This document shows positions 1-12,534 of a stretch of DNA of 64,000 bases, in pieces. Each line of letters starts with the position of its first letter. The stretch's first letter is position 1. The stretch is from Ciona intestinalis (Eukaryota > Chordata > Ascidiacea > Phlebobranchia > Cionidae). Under the pieces are notes generated by a model. It ran no database searches and was not told the DNA's origin. It saw only the letters and a list, made by a program, of their open reading frames with translations. The stretch spans positions 4,013,557-4,077,556 of the forward strand of contig NC_020172.2 of the NCBI RefSeq assembly GCF_000224145.3, given 5' to 3'. The position numbers and the translations under genes were made by a program.

Positions 1-184
1 CAATTCCTAAATAGAAATTTGATTGAAAATTTCATTAGGCGTATGTAACTGTAGGAAGGTGGTTTTTCTCTGCCTTTTTGTGTGACTGACAAACCATTAC
101 GGACCACTGGGTTATTGAGTTAAAGCAACGAGTATATAGCTTTTTTCCTAGTGTCTTGCTGGCCACGACGTTCACAATTTGATT

Positions 185-1092
<908 letters not shown>

Positions 1093-1167
1093 CTAGCTGA
1101 AAGAAGTTTACGTTAGATTCCGACAGCCATGTATATTAAATGAAATCGTTTATCCCCGGGTCCCGTG

Positions 1168-1176
1168 GTTATATAC
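1168..1176 (-). promoter_or_regulatory. Candidate TATA box of the actin gene
   Basis: On the minus strand the sequence reads AGTATATAACC about 85 bp upstream of the actin ATG. The position is plausible for a short leader, but no initiator or transcript evidence is visible. A hairpin element starts about 15 bp further upstream. Confidence 0.35.
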
Positions 1177-1190
1177 TACTGACATAATCT

Positions 1191-1320
1191 TTCAATGGCT
1201 CATCTGGTATGAAAAAGTGATGTGTATTTCCGACGTTTCATTTATCCATACACTGTTTTTTTATACCAGATGAGACGTTGAAAGAATAATTACATCATGC
1301 CCGGTTGCAGAAGTAACAGA
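1191..1320 (+). mobile_element. Hairpin (MITE-like) element, copy 1
   Basis: Inverted arms of about 25 bases flank a ~45-bp loop: GGCTCATCTGGTATGAAAAA on the left and its near-complement TTTTTTATACCAGATGAG at 1256-1274. The downstream flank (TGCCCGGTTGCAGAAGTAACA) recurs beside copies 2 (about 29995) and 3 (about 43831), so the element is larger than the hairpin. Confidence 0.7.
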
Positions 1321-1704
1321 ATACTTACAGTTAGTTTTTCTTGGTTGATGATGTAACTAAGACGAGTATACAGAACTGATATGATTTCAGTTTCAGATAA
1401 GCAGCTTTATAGGCCTTTGGCTAATAGAACCACGCGAATCAGCTGCTGTTAAAACGGGGTGTGAACTTCTGTTAAAGGTGACAAGTTTTTGACGTGCAGC
1501 GCATGCCCAAATATGGATATTCTACGTCGCATGTCGTTCGGGTGAACTCCTAGAAAAAACGCATATGAAAACAATTGTTGATGTTCTGTTTGTGAAACTG
1601 TGTTCATTTTGTGTAGGGTTGTAGACTGATCAAAAACAGCGATGCTAAATATAGAAAATCATTTTCTTAAAGCTTAAAAATAATGAATCAATGTAACATT
1701 TATC

Positions 1705-1965
1705 CCGGCGGGAGCGCGATAGTGGTTAACGCGCCTGCCTGTAACCATTAGGTAATGGGTTCAAGGCTCGTCGCTGCTACCATTGTGGGCGTATGTGTCC
1801 NNNNNNNNNNNNNNNNNNNNNNNNNNNNNNNNNNNNNNNNNNNNNNNNNNCAAAAAAAATAATCACTCACAAAGTAACATACATAGTAACTCGTAAGCTG
1901 GCACGAGGTCTTAAACCCGTGTGATAACGACTGTCGTTTTCCAGCCACGCGAGGATAAAGTAAGA
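1705..1965 (+). repeat. SINE copy interrupted by an assembly gap
   Basis: Forward copy with the tRNA-like head (GCGCGATAGTGGTTAACGCG then GGGTTCAAGGCTCGTCGC), a 50-N gap in the middle and the 3' half (CACGCGAGGATAAAGTAAG). Repeat content probably caused the gap. Confidence 0.85.
1801..1850. other. Assembly gap (50 N)
   Basis: Run of N inside a SINE. The flanks belong to the same SINE, and roughly its middle third is what is missing. Confidence 0.99.
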
Positions 1966-1980
1966 TACGTAGTAGTAGTA

Positions 1981-2110
1981 AACTTATTTATCCTCGCTTG
2001 AGGGAGCAGCGACAGTCATTATAACATGGGTGTTTTGTTTCACACAACTCGTGCCAGCTTACGAAATACCATGTTGGTTTATGTAACTTTGTGGGTTGTT
2101 TTTGTTTTTT
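1981..2110 (-). repeat. SINE 3' fragment
   Basis: Reverse 3' half: TTATAACATGGGTGTTTTGT followed by CTCGTGCCAGCTTACGA. It sits next to the forward copy at 1705-1965. Confidence 0.7.
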
Positions 2111-3258
2111 TCTTCATTTTTTGTTATAATACATTACCAAGTTAAACCTGATGAATAGATCTATGTTTGCTTAAACACCTATTTTCCAAACCAGAGAAAA
2201 ATTAGACAATAATAAGTGTAATAAAACCAATTATAGCCACCTAATATTGTTCTGCAAATTCTATTATTAAAAATTCTTGATAATGTCTAAAACATTGTTT
2301 CAGTTTTAAATATATACAGTACTGTGGGTACTGTTGACACGTAAGTTTTATATTTCGTATCTATGTGTCCCATTTTACCCCATCCTATTTAGCTACGTGG
2401 TAATAAAAAAAGAATTGGCGAGCACGAGTGTAGACCGTAGCTCTGCAACGTCTGACGATTCCCCCCACGCAATAACATTAATTTGAAATTCTTTCTAAAC
2501 ACCATTTAAGAAGCAATGTACATATTTCGGGCATTTTTATTTTTTACACGCCAAAATATTTACAAATAAGACAACAAATTACGCATTTATATGCTCCATT
2601 ACCAAAACATACACCGTGCATGCAATGTGGCATATTAGGAATTTAAATCTTTGCAATTTTAGAAACCGTTTACCAACACCAAAATGCTTACAACACAATA
2701 CATTTTTTAAAAAATCAGAATTAAGCCACTCAAATAAGGAAAATTTAAAATTTGAACAAGCATTTCGCAGAAAATTTTGCAAAGGCTGTTATATTATGTA
2801 CATACACATTGTAAAAAATGACGTTTTTGTTGTTTATTTTACACAAATGTGAGCATTTTTGAATTACAGCATAAATTATAAACAAGTAAATATTGCCAGT
2901 AAAGCAGATGGCAAATTCAATTCAATTTTGACCATTTTTTTTTTACAGAGTAAACTTGCACACTTAATTACTAAATTATTCAGTGTAAAATTTAATCTGA
3001 ACTTTTTAATTTAAATTCTGTTTTACTGAAACTTTTCTGACTAGCTGTACTAAATAGAAGTTTTTTTAATTTAAAACTTTTTCTCCAAAGTTTATTTTAT
3101 TATTTTTTCAACTTTATTAATTTAACTTCCCTTTACCGACAGGACTTTTTGAATTAAAGAAAAACATTTTTAGGTTTATTTTTAAAAATATTTTTATTTG
3201 TTTTTTAAGTTTATCAATTCAAATTCTTTTTTCTTTTATAATTTCTTAAACATTTTAT
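2111..3258. other. AT-rich intergenic stretch, no gene seen
   Basis: Very AT-rich sequence between the SINE cluster and the RNF10 stop codon. The open frames here are short and low-complexity. It probably includes the RNF10 3' UTR: an AATAAA-type signal on the minus strand lies directly at the stop codon (about 3253-3258), with more T-rich candidates further down. Confidence 0.6.
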
Positions 3259-6200
3259 TTACTGAAACTGCTGACTTGCTGTGCTAAACAGAAGAACTTT
3301 CTTTCCTTTGCTTTTTTTCTTCTTCTTTTTGCTTCCTTGCTCCGAAGATCCCGCATCCAGATTATCCAGAGCGGAGCAGAGAGCATCCCCGAAAGATGAC
3401 TGGTAGGATGGAGGAGGGATGTAGTTGGGATCAGCATCAACCTCCATAAGAGGAGCTGATGATGATGATGTGGCCACTGGAGGGCAGGAGTAAGATGCGA
3501 GTCTTGGCCATGTTGGTTGATCGTTTGAGTGTCTCAACATCTAGTAAAAAAAAATAAACAAATAACATTTTCTTTTAAATAATTTTTAATTAAAAAAATG
3601 TTGTATAGTTAAAATAAATAGAAAAAAACTAAAATATGTTTTTTTGGTAAATAGAAAAATCAAATTCCCCCCAATAATTGGGAACATTTTTAAGCAGGAA
3701 AATATCTAAATTTACATAAACCAAAGCATTGAAGAACACATAGTATTCTGTCCAACTCTAAAATTAAAGTTTACATTTACAGAAACATCAAAAGACAAAT
3801 ATATTGCAAAATTGAGGTGAAACTTATAACCAATTGAATAACGAGCCAACTACTAAATTCCAGGTCCCATTACTTGCCTCACTGTATGACCTCACCATAT
3901 AGAATAGAATATATCTTAAAACCAATGACCATCTAATAATTTGACAAATATGACTAACAGATAATTTTCCTATTTTGAACTTACCTGAGCAAAAGATGGT
4001 CCAGCGGTTACATTCTCTTCACTTCCAACAGTTGATATTGGACTGGGAGTATCCCGGACCTCACAACACTCGTTAGATGATGCAGATGCGATGTAAGATG
4101 ACAGGGAGCTATCAGGTGATCCGGGTGATGCAAGAAGAACAGAGAAAGATCCTCCAGAAGCAGGAGCAGGGTTGGAGACATGGACGTGCGGAAATTGCTT
4201 CTGACTTTCTAAACTGATGCGAGCAGCTGGGTCTAAAGAAAGTTGAAAAATTAGTGATTCTACTATAAGGTCATTGTTGAGGACCTGGGATTTAGGCACG
4301 TTTGGCCCACTATCCAAACAAGCAAACTTTAACAAGTAGACTTTGTACATATATATATAAATATATATAATAAATTTTTGACATATCGTACATTTTCCTT
4401 GTTTCCGCATCTCTTCATTATGCGTCTTCCTTAAAATCCTTTTCTCGTCCCGAGCCTTTTTCTTCCTCTGTGCTGCTTTTCGCTCCAAACCCTCACGGAA
4501 AAAAGCCAGTGTTGCCGTGGAGACTAACGGAGGCCGAAGGTCAAGTTCGGCGATGTGGAACTCAAGTGAAAGGGGAAGATGGGACAGGTGACGATGTCGC
4601 TTTCTTGTTGACTGTGATGAATAAATTACTTTATTTAGTCTTCGATTACGGTAACAAAGATCAAAAAATTACAATAATTTTAGAATTTTAGTTTTAGAAA
4701 TTTAACCATCAAGATATGATTGGTAATGTAGTGTGGTCGTTGTAACACGGGTGCACTGTTTCCCACACGACACACCTCTACCAGCTTATGAGTTACCGGC
4801 ATGTATGTAACTATGCGAGTGATTATTTTTTCTGTATGACTGGGAATTTAGACAACCCATAAGTTACCACTATTATCATGAAGTGTCAAGGACACATACG
4901 GCCACAAAGTAATAGCATTAACCCTAAAAAGGGTTTAAAGTTTTGTACTAACTATATATATATGACAACCAATGATACATAATAACATATATATATACAG
5001 CTGTTTTTACATAAACCAAATAACCTATTCACAGTATAAACAACATAAACCAATTAAACCTCATTCATTGTAAATCTTTCCAGTTCCAATATCTTGGCTG
5101 TAATTTCAGTCGGACAGTTTTCAAAACTACCATACTGGTGGCTGATACATTTTGCATTGATGGGGTGTAGATAAATGTGTTGACCATCATTCGACTAAAA
5201 AACAATTTAATTTTCTAACAGTTTTTTATATAGTTTTGAAGTAAAAATCCATCTTTTTCCGTACATTTTGAGATTAATTCAATCATTTTTTGCAGGTTTT
5301 TATGTAAAATATTTATTTAGTTTAACATATTTATTTCGTAAGTAACAAAAAAATAAAAAAAAAGACTTAAAAGAGTAAACAAGAGTAATATATGGGCTGA
5401 ATTTTATTTAGTGTATAAGGTACATAAAAATGTTTTGTCTAAGGACACATATGCTGACAACAGTAGCAGCAACGAGCCTTGAACCCATAACCTATGGGTT
5501 AGACATTGTTAGAGGCATGCACGCTAACCATTGTACTATGACTTCATACTACAAAAAAAAACAAAAATAAGATTTAATGCATACCCCACCTGGTAAAAGT
5601 AATAATTCTGCGCTTGTTGTTTCGCTTCAGTTTCAATATCAACATTTGATTCGTTGTTTTGGTTTAGGCTGTTGACTTCATTTGTTGTTGTTGATTGGTC
5701 ATCTGTTTCTTCATATTATGGAAACAATTAAATAACCCCAATTTTGAAAATAAATATTTTTAGATATTAGAACAGAAAAGTAGGATAGTATTAATCTGTG
5801 TCAATGTACGTATGCTGGTAATTCAGTTTTAAAAGTTTAAAATATACCCAAAAAATACATACCAGAAATAATTTGTACTATACAGTATTATACATACATT
5901 GTACATACCAGAAATAGTTTGCTCTAAAAGCTTCAGCCTTTCCCTGCATAAATCCAATGCAAGTTGGATGAAACTTTTCTCTGTTTCCTGCATAACAAAA
6001 AAGGTTTTACTGAAAAAGTGTACAGTGTATATATATTTATTTAATTATTTATTAATATTTATATAAATTTTAATGATTACTAAATTAGTAATTTTTTAAA
6101 AATGACATTCATTATTTTTTAGCGTCGGTGTTATCTGCTTTTAGTGTGGCTGTATACACATAAATAAAGACATAGGTGTTTTTATTATTGAAAAAATAAA

Positions 6201-9200
6201 GACATAGATGATTAATAATACTTACATCTGTTTCTGTAGCAAGTTTAAACTGTAGTTGTTCAATCTCAATCCTCACAATATTATCAGCAATATCATTAGC
6301 CGTGCCTACCAGGAACTTGTGGTTACGCTGTTCCTGTTTATACAAACTGCATGTTATGATGTGTAAGCTATCACTGCAGTATTGACAACTGCATGAAATA
6401 ATAAAACAATGCTTTAATGTGGACACAGGTGCCAAAATGAGTATGCACTGTGCAGAGCATAGGCGCCAATCCTGGGGTGGCAGGATACCCTAAAAACTTT
6501 AAATTTACCTAAAAACTACCCTAAAATTTACAGTAAAACCTGCCCTAACATTTCCACACTGCATTAATGAGTAAACATTTGAACCAATAGGTAAACTTGC
6601 TGACTGCATGCAATATTAAGGGCAAGATGGCCTTTTTTGCCATTGAATAAACAAGTGTCATTTATTAACTTATTTATTCAATATGTCTTGCAAGTTGTTG
6701 CAACTTGCAACTCTTAAGTTACCTATTGTTTGTGAAAATGTCTTACATATTTTGACTGTAATCAATTATAATAAAATAAAATCGATATATACTGTATTGT
6801 ATTGTATATTATAGGTAAAAATAAAACCAAATAAAATTCGTGTAAAAATATCAGCTTAAATTTATCCACTTACCTGTATTGTGTTGATGGCACAATTTGT
6901 AAATTTATAATCCATTGGTTTTGAGTTGGTAACATCCTGACTAACAGGGATAGACACAGCAGAACCACGTGAGCGTTTCATCAGTTTCATTGTAATCACA
7001 CTCTGGCTTTTGTGAGCAGCGTCCTTGTACACGGAAACGCTGATGGAACGGACAAGAGAGTTATTATAACATTATAGTAAGGCGGGGTAATATGGGATAT
7101 TTTTCATTCTATTTTTTATTCTTTTGGTAGAAAACAAAAAACTGTATAACATTATAGTAAGGTGGGCTAAGATGGGACATGTTTTTATTCTCTTTTTTGT
7201 CCTATTAGGTAGTAAACAAAGAATATTTACAGAACTATTTAACCTTGTTCTTATGACTCCAAAAGAGTGTTGTTAATTGTTCAAAACATGATTAGAAATA
7301 TGGGATTTAGGTGCTAAGATTTTGGAAATTGTTTTTACTCTTTATATTTACGTAACTCATATTTTTGTTGCTCAACTTATATGTCAAAACTTATATGTCA
7401 AATATATTATGAAGTAAAAAAAATCTTGTCTGCAAGCCCTAAAAACACTTCAATTATAAAGAAACATATTTATTGTTCAAAACTTTAGACACGAACAAAA
7501 GTAAAAACATAAAACTTACCTTTTCAAATCATCTTTTTTGACAGACACATGACAGATTGGGCAAATCCTTGACATTTTGTTGTCTAGTGCTAAATAATGG
7601 AGGATGCACGGCCAGCAGTATATATGCCCACATTTAGTTACACAAGACACTTCTGGTTCATACAAGCATATTGGGCATGATGGGGTCTCTGAGCTCCACA
7701 TATTCTGTAACATGTTGAACCATGTACATTATAAATTGTTTCGTTTTTAATATTAAAATTTTTCTGTTGCATTTTATTAGAATTTTTTTGGGTATTTCAT
7801 TGGAAAAGAAAATATTTATAATATAGCAGAACTTTTTTATATTGGATTGCAAAATTACTTAGTATTTTATGTGAAAAAGTAAGCTTACCACTTTTTCTAT
7901 GAGTTCCCATGACATAGGTAGGTCACTATCACCCAGATAAAAGCTGTAATCTTCACCTTCCTTTACAATAAACTGGCAGCTGGAGAATTAGTTTATTATA
8001 ATGTATATAAATATTAACAACTGCAAAATCTCTTTGTAACACATTTGTATTTATGGTTTTGAATTTTTATTGATTTTAACAGTTTAAAATCCCTACTTTT
8101 TTACCAGAAGATTTAAGATTTTGATTAAAACATGATTTTTTGCCACATACATATAAAAAAGAAAATTTTTCCATCTAGTACTGACACACAACACATACTT
8201 GGCTTGTAGGTATTGTTCCTTGTTAAATGTTTCCTTATGCATCTGATGAGAGCGATAGTTTCTTCCACTTCCTCTCTCATCTTCCATGCTCTCATATGAG
8301 AAGTTTAGAAGATGGTTCAAATTCACTTTCTTCCCTTGTTTAATTTCCGTTGAAACAGGATTAAACTCATCTTGACGATTTTTTATCATCTGCAATTTTT
8401 GTTTGTATTTGTTGTAATTTGTAATTATATGCTTAATCTGCATAATACTGTGTAAGTTTGTAATTATTTTTGTAGAGTGATATATTATAGACAAGACTAC
8501 TAATATGAATTCATCTAATTAATATGCATATAAACATGCAGCACCTTAGAGAATTAAACCAAAATAACAGTCTTGACCAGTGGCACATTAAAAAAGGGGG
8601 ATTCAAACCTGAATTTTGTTTTAGTATATCTATATTATATTATCATTTTGTTAAAAAAATTACAGACTCAACAAATGCTACCCCGCTACCACATCTAAAC
8701 CCCATTATTCACCTGATTTCTTCTCCCACCCCAATTTCCGGCACCACCCCTTGAATCTCGGGGTTTATATGAACGATTTCCATTATTATTAAACTTGGTG
8801 TTTGGCCGTGAACTAGCAGCGAAGTTTCCGCTTTCTTGACGTTGCTTGTTGTATGATTTACCAGAATAATTGGCTCGACTACGATCTGAATATGAATGAA
8901 GAGTTTTTATGGATGATCCACTTAACAGGCACTCAGTTTTTGAAAAAGCAGGATAGGCAGAAATAGGTATATGCATATTTTTATAATTAAAAACCTCAAT
9001 TTCAAATTACTTTTTACGCTATGAGTTTGCTTGAACCGTTTTTTTGCAGACTTATATTATAAAATATTTGTTTAACAAGGTTTAAGAACAGAATAGGTAA
9101 ACTGTACAATAAGTTACAATAAACACATAAAATGACAAATTGGATATAAAACTTCTAAAAAAATTGATTAAACTCAAGAAAATAAATATGCTAATACTTA

Positions 9201-9365
9201 ATACTATGATATTCATATTAGACTTAGCTGAAAATTTAATCCGACAGTTTGTTACACATTCACATACGACATACCTTCTTTTTTTATGCAAACTGTCTCA
9301 GAACTGGGACATTTGGAGGGAGGGACGGAGCTGTTTCTGGTTGACATTGTTGGAGACACAGACAT
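3259..9365 (-). CDS. RNF10: RNF10 orthologue, RING-type E3 ubiquitin ligase, complete
   Basis: Thirteen minus-strand exons with consistent phases: 9275-9365, 8713-8885, 8199-8389, 7889-7979, 7520-7704, 6874-7039, 6226-6333, 5909-5987, 5590-5702, 5060-5194, 4392-4611, 3985-4232, 3259-3540. The sum is 2082 nt, 693 residues (human RNF10 is about 811). In order they show a Ser/Asn/Arg-rich N-terminus (GNWGGRRNQ), KVNLNHLLNFSYE, LQANCQFIV, a C3HC4 RING (CPICLYEP, CGHIYCWPC, CPICHVSV) in exon 5, NYYFYQ, RHLSHLPL, a basic coiled stretch AAQRKKKARDEKR, and the tail LLFSTASQQFQ. All have direct counterparts in vertebrate RNF10, which is a cytoplasmic E3 implicated in ribosomal-protein ubiquitination. 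The start at 9365 is chosen because the frame is closed upstream and the phase fits; Met7 is an alternative. The intron after MNE uses GTTTAA, a weak but phase-correct donor. Confidence 0.95.
3861..3905 (+). repeat. Short dispersed GGTCCC/GACCTCACC module
   Basis: CCAGGTCCCATTACTTGCCT then ATGACCTCACCATATAG, in an RNF10 intron. The same module recurs near 14630, 42557, 51045 and 61005. Confidence 0.5.
4730..4915 (-). repeat. SINE copy, reverse, in RNF10 intron
   Basis: TAACACGGGTGCACTGTTTC, GAGTTACCGGCATGTATG and GGACACATACGGCCACAA in SINE order. The tRNA-like head is lost. Confidence 0.7.
5436..5552 (-). repeat. SINE 5' (tRNA-like) half, reverse, in RNF10 intron
   Basis: GGACACATATGCTGACAAC, GCAACGAGCCTTGAACCC and CATGCACGCTAACCATTG mark the head of the SINE in reverse. 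Confidence 0.7.
7075..7322 (+). mobile_element. MITE copy plus a second truncated left end
   Basis: A ~75-bp truncated left end (7075-7140) is followed by a longer copy from 7155 lacking the right terminal repeat. AACATTATAGTAAGG precedes both. It lies in the RNF10 intron between the RING exon and the next exon. Confidence 0.75.
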
Positions 9366-10621
9366 AAAAGTTTGACGAGTATTTGGCCTCTCGGACCCGG
9401 TGGTTTATTTGAACAACAGATAGATTCATCTTGGTAAAGAAAATTAGAAAGCCATACTTGTACACAAAAGAATAAAAAAAATAATTTTTCTTGATGTGTT
9501 TTCAAATTTTTGGGAAAGGTTTTCAACTTGCTGAAGAGATTGAAAACGAAGGATTTTTTCCTTCGAGGTTTTTTACACTCCTTGGAATAGGAGGGCCAAA
9601 GGCAATTGTTGTAAGCACTATTCTGTGATGGAGAAACCAAGGTTCCACCACCTATACAAAAAACAAATATGTTAAATGAAGTTAAAAATATTTAAACATA
9701 TTTACATATATATATGTCAAGTGGTACGTTGCTGTATCTATACACGTGGGCATTCGCGTAACGCATACGAAATCACATGCAAAGTTTAATGTGTAAATAA
9801 ATTACATGTTCAATATATTATAGAGTGAAAACTTTTTGAATAAACATAATAATCGATTTTAAAACCACAAAACTAATCGACAGTTTTTACTAATTTTAGA
9901 ATTCTAAATCTTTACGATTCTGGTTAATCAGGTTTTGGTCGCTTGGTGACGCTGGTACTCGCATTTCGTCACATAAGAAGGGGTGCAGCATAATATTTAC
10001 TGAGAGTCACATATACTGCACTAAGAAACTATCTCTTAAAGAGAATGAATGAAGAAAAAAAGAAAATAATTTTAAATATTTCTAAAGTGATGAATTAATG
10101 ATAATGAGTCTGTAAAAAGAGAATGTAAAAAAATGTAAATAAATAATTTAATGTGGTCTATAAATTAATTAAGAACTAATCTAAATAACTAAAACCTAAC
10201 ATGAGACAAACAGCATGCAAGTGCAATTATACAGTAGGTTTTATGTTTGCAGCTGTTTTAGCACTAGCATGCGACAGTAGTTCAGAATGCATCATTATCC
10301 AAATTGTACGTCAGGTTAGCTTATTTACAACTCTCCATAAGCCTACAATAAGTTAAAAGTACGTACCGAATTAGCTATGGTTAGTGATAGATAATTGTAA
10401 TTTGTATGTAATATTGTAAGCTACAGCGTCACTCTGAATTCTCTTTAAGCGAACCGTTGCGGATGCTGCCGCGCGTTTTACATCCCACGTTAATTGCAAT
10501 TTACATTCCTATGGGTTTTCTCGTGTTTCGTCTGGCCATGCGTTCGTCATTTAAGTTTATTTCAGTGTTAGCAGTATAGCGGTAAGGTTACTATACTTTG
10601 GTTGTTATTAGTTGTTAGTCG
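9366..10621. other. RNF10 5' flank and AT-rich intergenic DNA
   Basis: An open minus-strand stretch at about 9380-9650 preceded by an acceptor-like TTTTTTGTATAG could be an RNF10 5' UTR exon, but it shows no recognised protein. The remainder to 10621 contains no convincing exon. Confidence 0.4.
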
Positions 10622-10745
10622 TTTTAAGTTATAACCCACAAAGTAACATACATGGTAACTCGTAAGCTGGCACGAGGTGTTAAACCCGTGTGATAACGAC
10701 TGTCGTTTTCCGGCCACGCGGGGATAAAGTAAGTTACATTCATTC
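10622..10745 (+). repeat. SINE 3' half with CATT tail
   Basis: ACCCACAAAGTAACATACAT through CACGCGGGGATAAAG, ending in repeated CATT. Confidence 0.85.
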
Positions 10746-12134
10746 ATTCATTACATTCGCATTCATAATCTAACCGTTTTTATTTTCTGCCTAAATAGAG
10801 TGTCAACTGTGTGGGTTCAGTATTTAAAAAACTGCTGCTTTAAAACAAGTATTCTGTTCGCGTGTTAAATGTTCGAGCTCCTGCGGTGCCATAATTTATG
10901 TTCGCATTACAGCTGCTTTCTAGAGTGCGTATACTGAAAAAAGTGTTTTTTTGGCTTGTTGTTGTGAATTGAGGTTTTGGCTTGACGTGACTGCCTGTCG
11001 ATTAAAAATATAGTGCTTAATCCCAGTGTTAAATAAGAAGTTAAAAATGTCTTCACTAAATTGTGTCGCACGGAAAAAACGAAAAAACAAAAATAAACGT
11101 TGATTAATTTACTAAACGGTCTAGCTGCACTGAATAAATGAATGCAACTTTTTATCCTCGTGGCGCAGACATAACAGTTGTTGTATCGCCTGACAGCGTC
11201 GAAATTCAGGATGTCGAATAAATCAATTGTCACATGCTGCTGTGTGGCAAAAAAACACCATTCGCACATAATATCAAAAAATTCCTGATTGTGTTTGGAT
11301 AACCAACAAAATGTTCTCTGTTTTCTATTAATGGGACGTAAACATAGTATAGAATAGAAAGGTGTCTCATCTCCCCCACCCTACTATAAAAAAGACCTCG
11401 TCCCCTATTTCTTAAAATGTTAATCGTAAAGAATGTAAAATTGTTACCACGTAGGGAAATTTCAATTTCATACCAGTTGCACACACGGGTTTTACATCGG
11501 AATCGCCCACGCATACAGTAGAGTAGGAGCATGTCTCTCTCTTTTAACTATGCCCTTTACTTAAACCATTTCCTTTACTGTAAACCTAAGGGCCCTTGTT
11601 TGCATGACTGGCTTTAAGAAATATGTAGTTGCCCTGTGGCGTCCTTTAGGACGCACCGCCCAGAAAGAAGCGCACCAGTTTGGTCACGGGTTTAGTCCGT
11701 CCAGTTTTAGGAGAGACAGTGGTTTGATGTTGTATTGTAAATGTTGGGACTAACTTTCAAAATAAAGTTGTTTGTTTAGCAGAAGACCTTAAGCCAGTGG
11801 TAAATGTATAATAATGTTAATTTTATTTGCCTCTTGGATTTCGGTAGCAATAATTTAGAAATATTTTATAAGAAACCAGGATATAGCGCCAAAACAACAG
11901 TTGTTAAAAGACACTTTCCTGGAAAACAGATTTATATTTAATTGGAAGAGAATAAGGTGGTCGCTACACCTAGCAGACAAACGAGTCATTTAGGTTTAAA
12001 TATTAGCGAAACTTCTATTGGAAACAATAATGTGCGTAAATGTAAACAGCAAAAGTACAGGATACCACATTTGTAGTGCGGTGTGCCGAAAGCGTGTTTG
12101 TTATGCGACATCCTACAAATACAGAAACGAAGAA
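10746..12134. other. Intergenic, no gene seen; MITE remnant at 11311-11389
   Basis: The sequence contains only short open frames without conserved motifs. A MITE right-end remnant ends at CTCCCCCACCCTACTATAA near 11389. The segment from about 11640 may be upstream regulatory DNA of the Ly6-type gene, but no specific site is identifiable. Confidence 0.45.
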
Positions 12135-12440
12135 CGGAAAGTTTCAGTGTGAGACCGTGGTGTTACACAGTGTTGCGTCAGTACCGTAGTGTTACACAAC
12201 ATCAGTAGCAGGAAATGCTGTTTTATTAGGCATTATTTTATTACGCTATTGTGTGGCTTATAAAACCCCATTATACTACGCTAGTAACTCCGGAAAGTTT
12301 CAGTGTGAGACTATAGTGTTACACAGTGTTGCGTCAGTACCGTGGTGTTACACAACATCATTAGCAGGAAATGCTGTTTTTTAGGCATTATTTTATTATG
12401 CTTTTGTGTGGCTTATAAAACCCCATTATATTACGCTAGT
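12135..12440 (+). promoter_or_regulatory. Tandemly duplicated promoter segment of the Ly6-type gene
   Basis: Two copies of a ~150-bp unit (12135-12285 and 12291-12440, period 155-156) both begin CGGAAAGTTTCAGTGTGAGA and end ACGCTAGT. They differ by only a few bases. Each carries its own TATA element (TATAAAA at 12259-12265 and 12414-12420) and paired internal GTGTTACACA repeats. The distal edge is about 95 bp upstream of the ATG at 12535, so the second TATA is correctly placed for a ~90-base leader. Confidence 0.7.
12414..12420 (+). promoter_or_regulatory. Proximal TATA box
   Basis: TATAAAA in GGCTTATAAAACCCC, about 115 bp before the ATG. An identical context occurs at 12259-12265 in the upstream promoter copy. 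Confidence 0.6.
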
Positions 12441-12534
12441 ATCTCTGTTTTTACAGTGCTATAATTAAGTATTAGCAAAAAGTATAAGTTCCAAACAAGT
12501 CAAGTATATTCATCAATTACTACATTCGTTTAAG

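Noticed and set aside
10907-11532. Overlapping minus-strand frames of 100-120 codons as genes
   Set aside because: They are Phe/Asn-rich translations of AT-rich DNA partly made of a MITE remnant, with no start context or motif.
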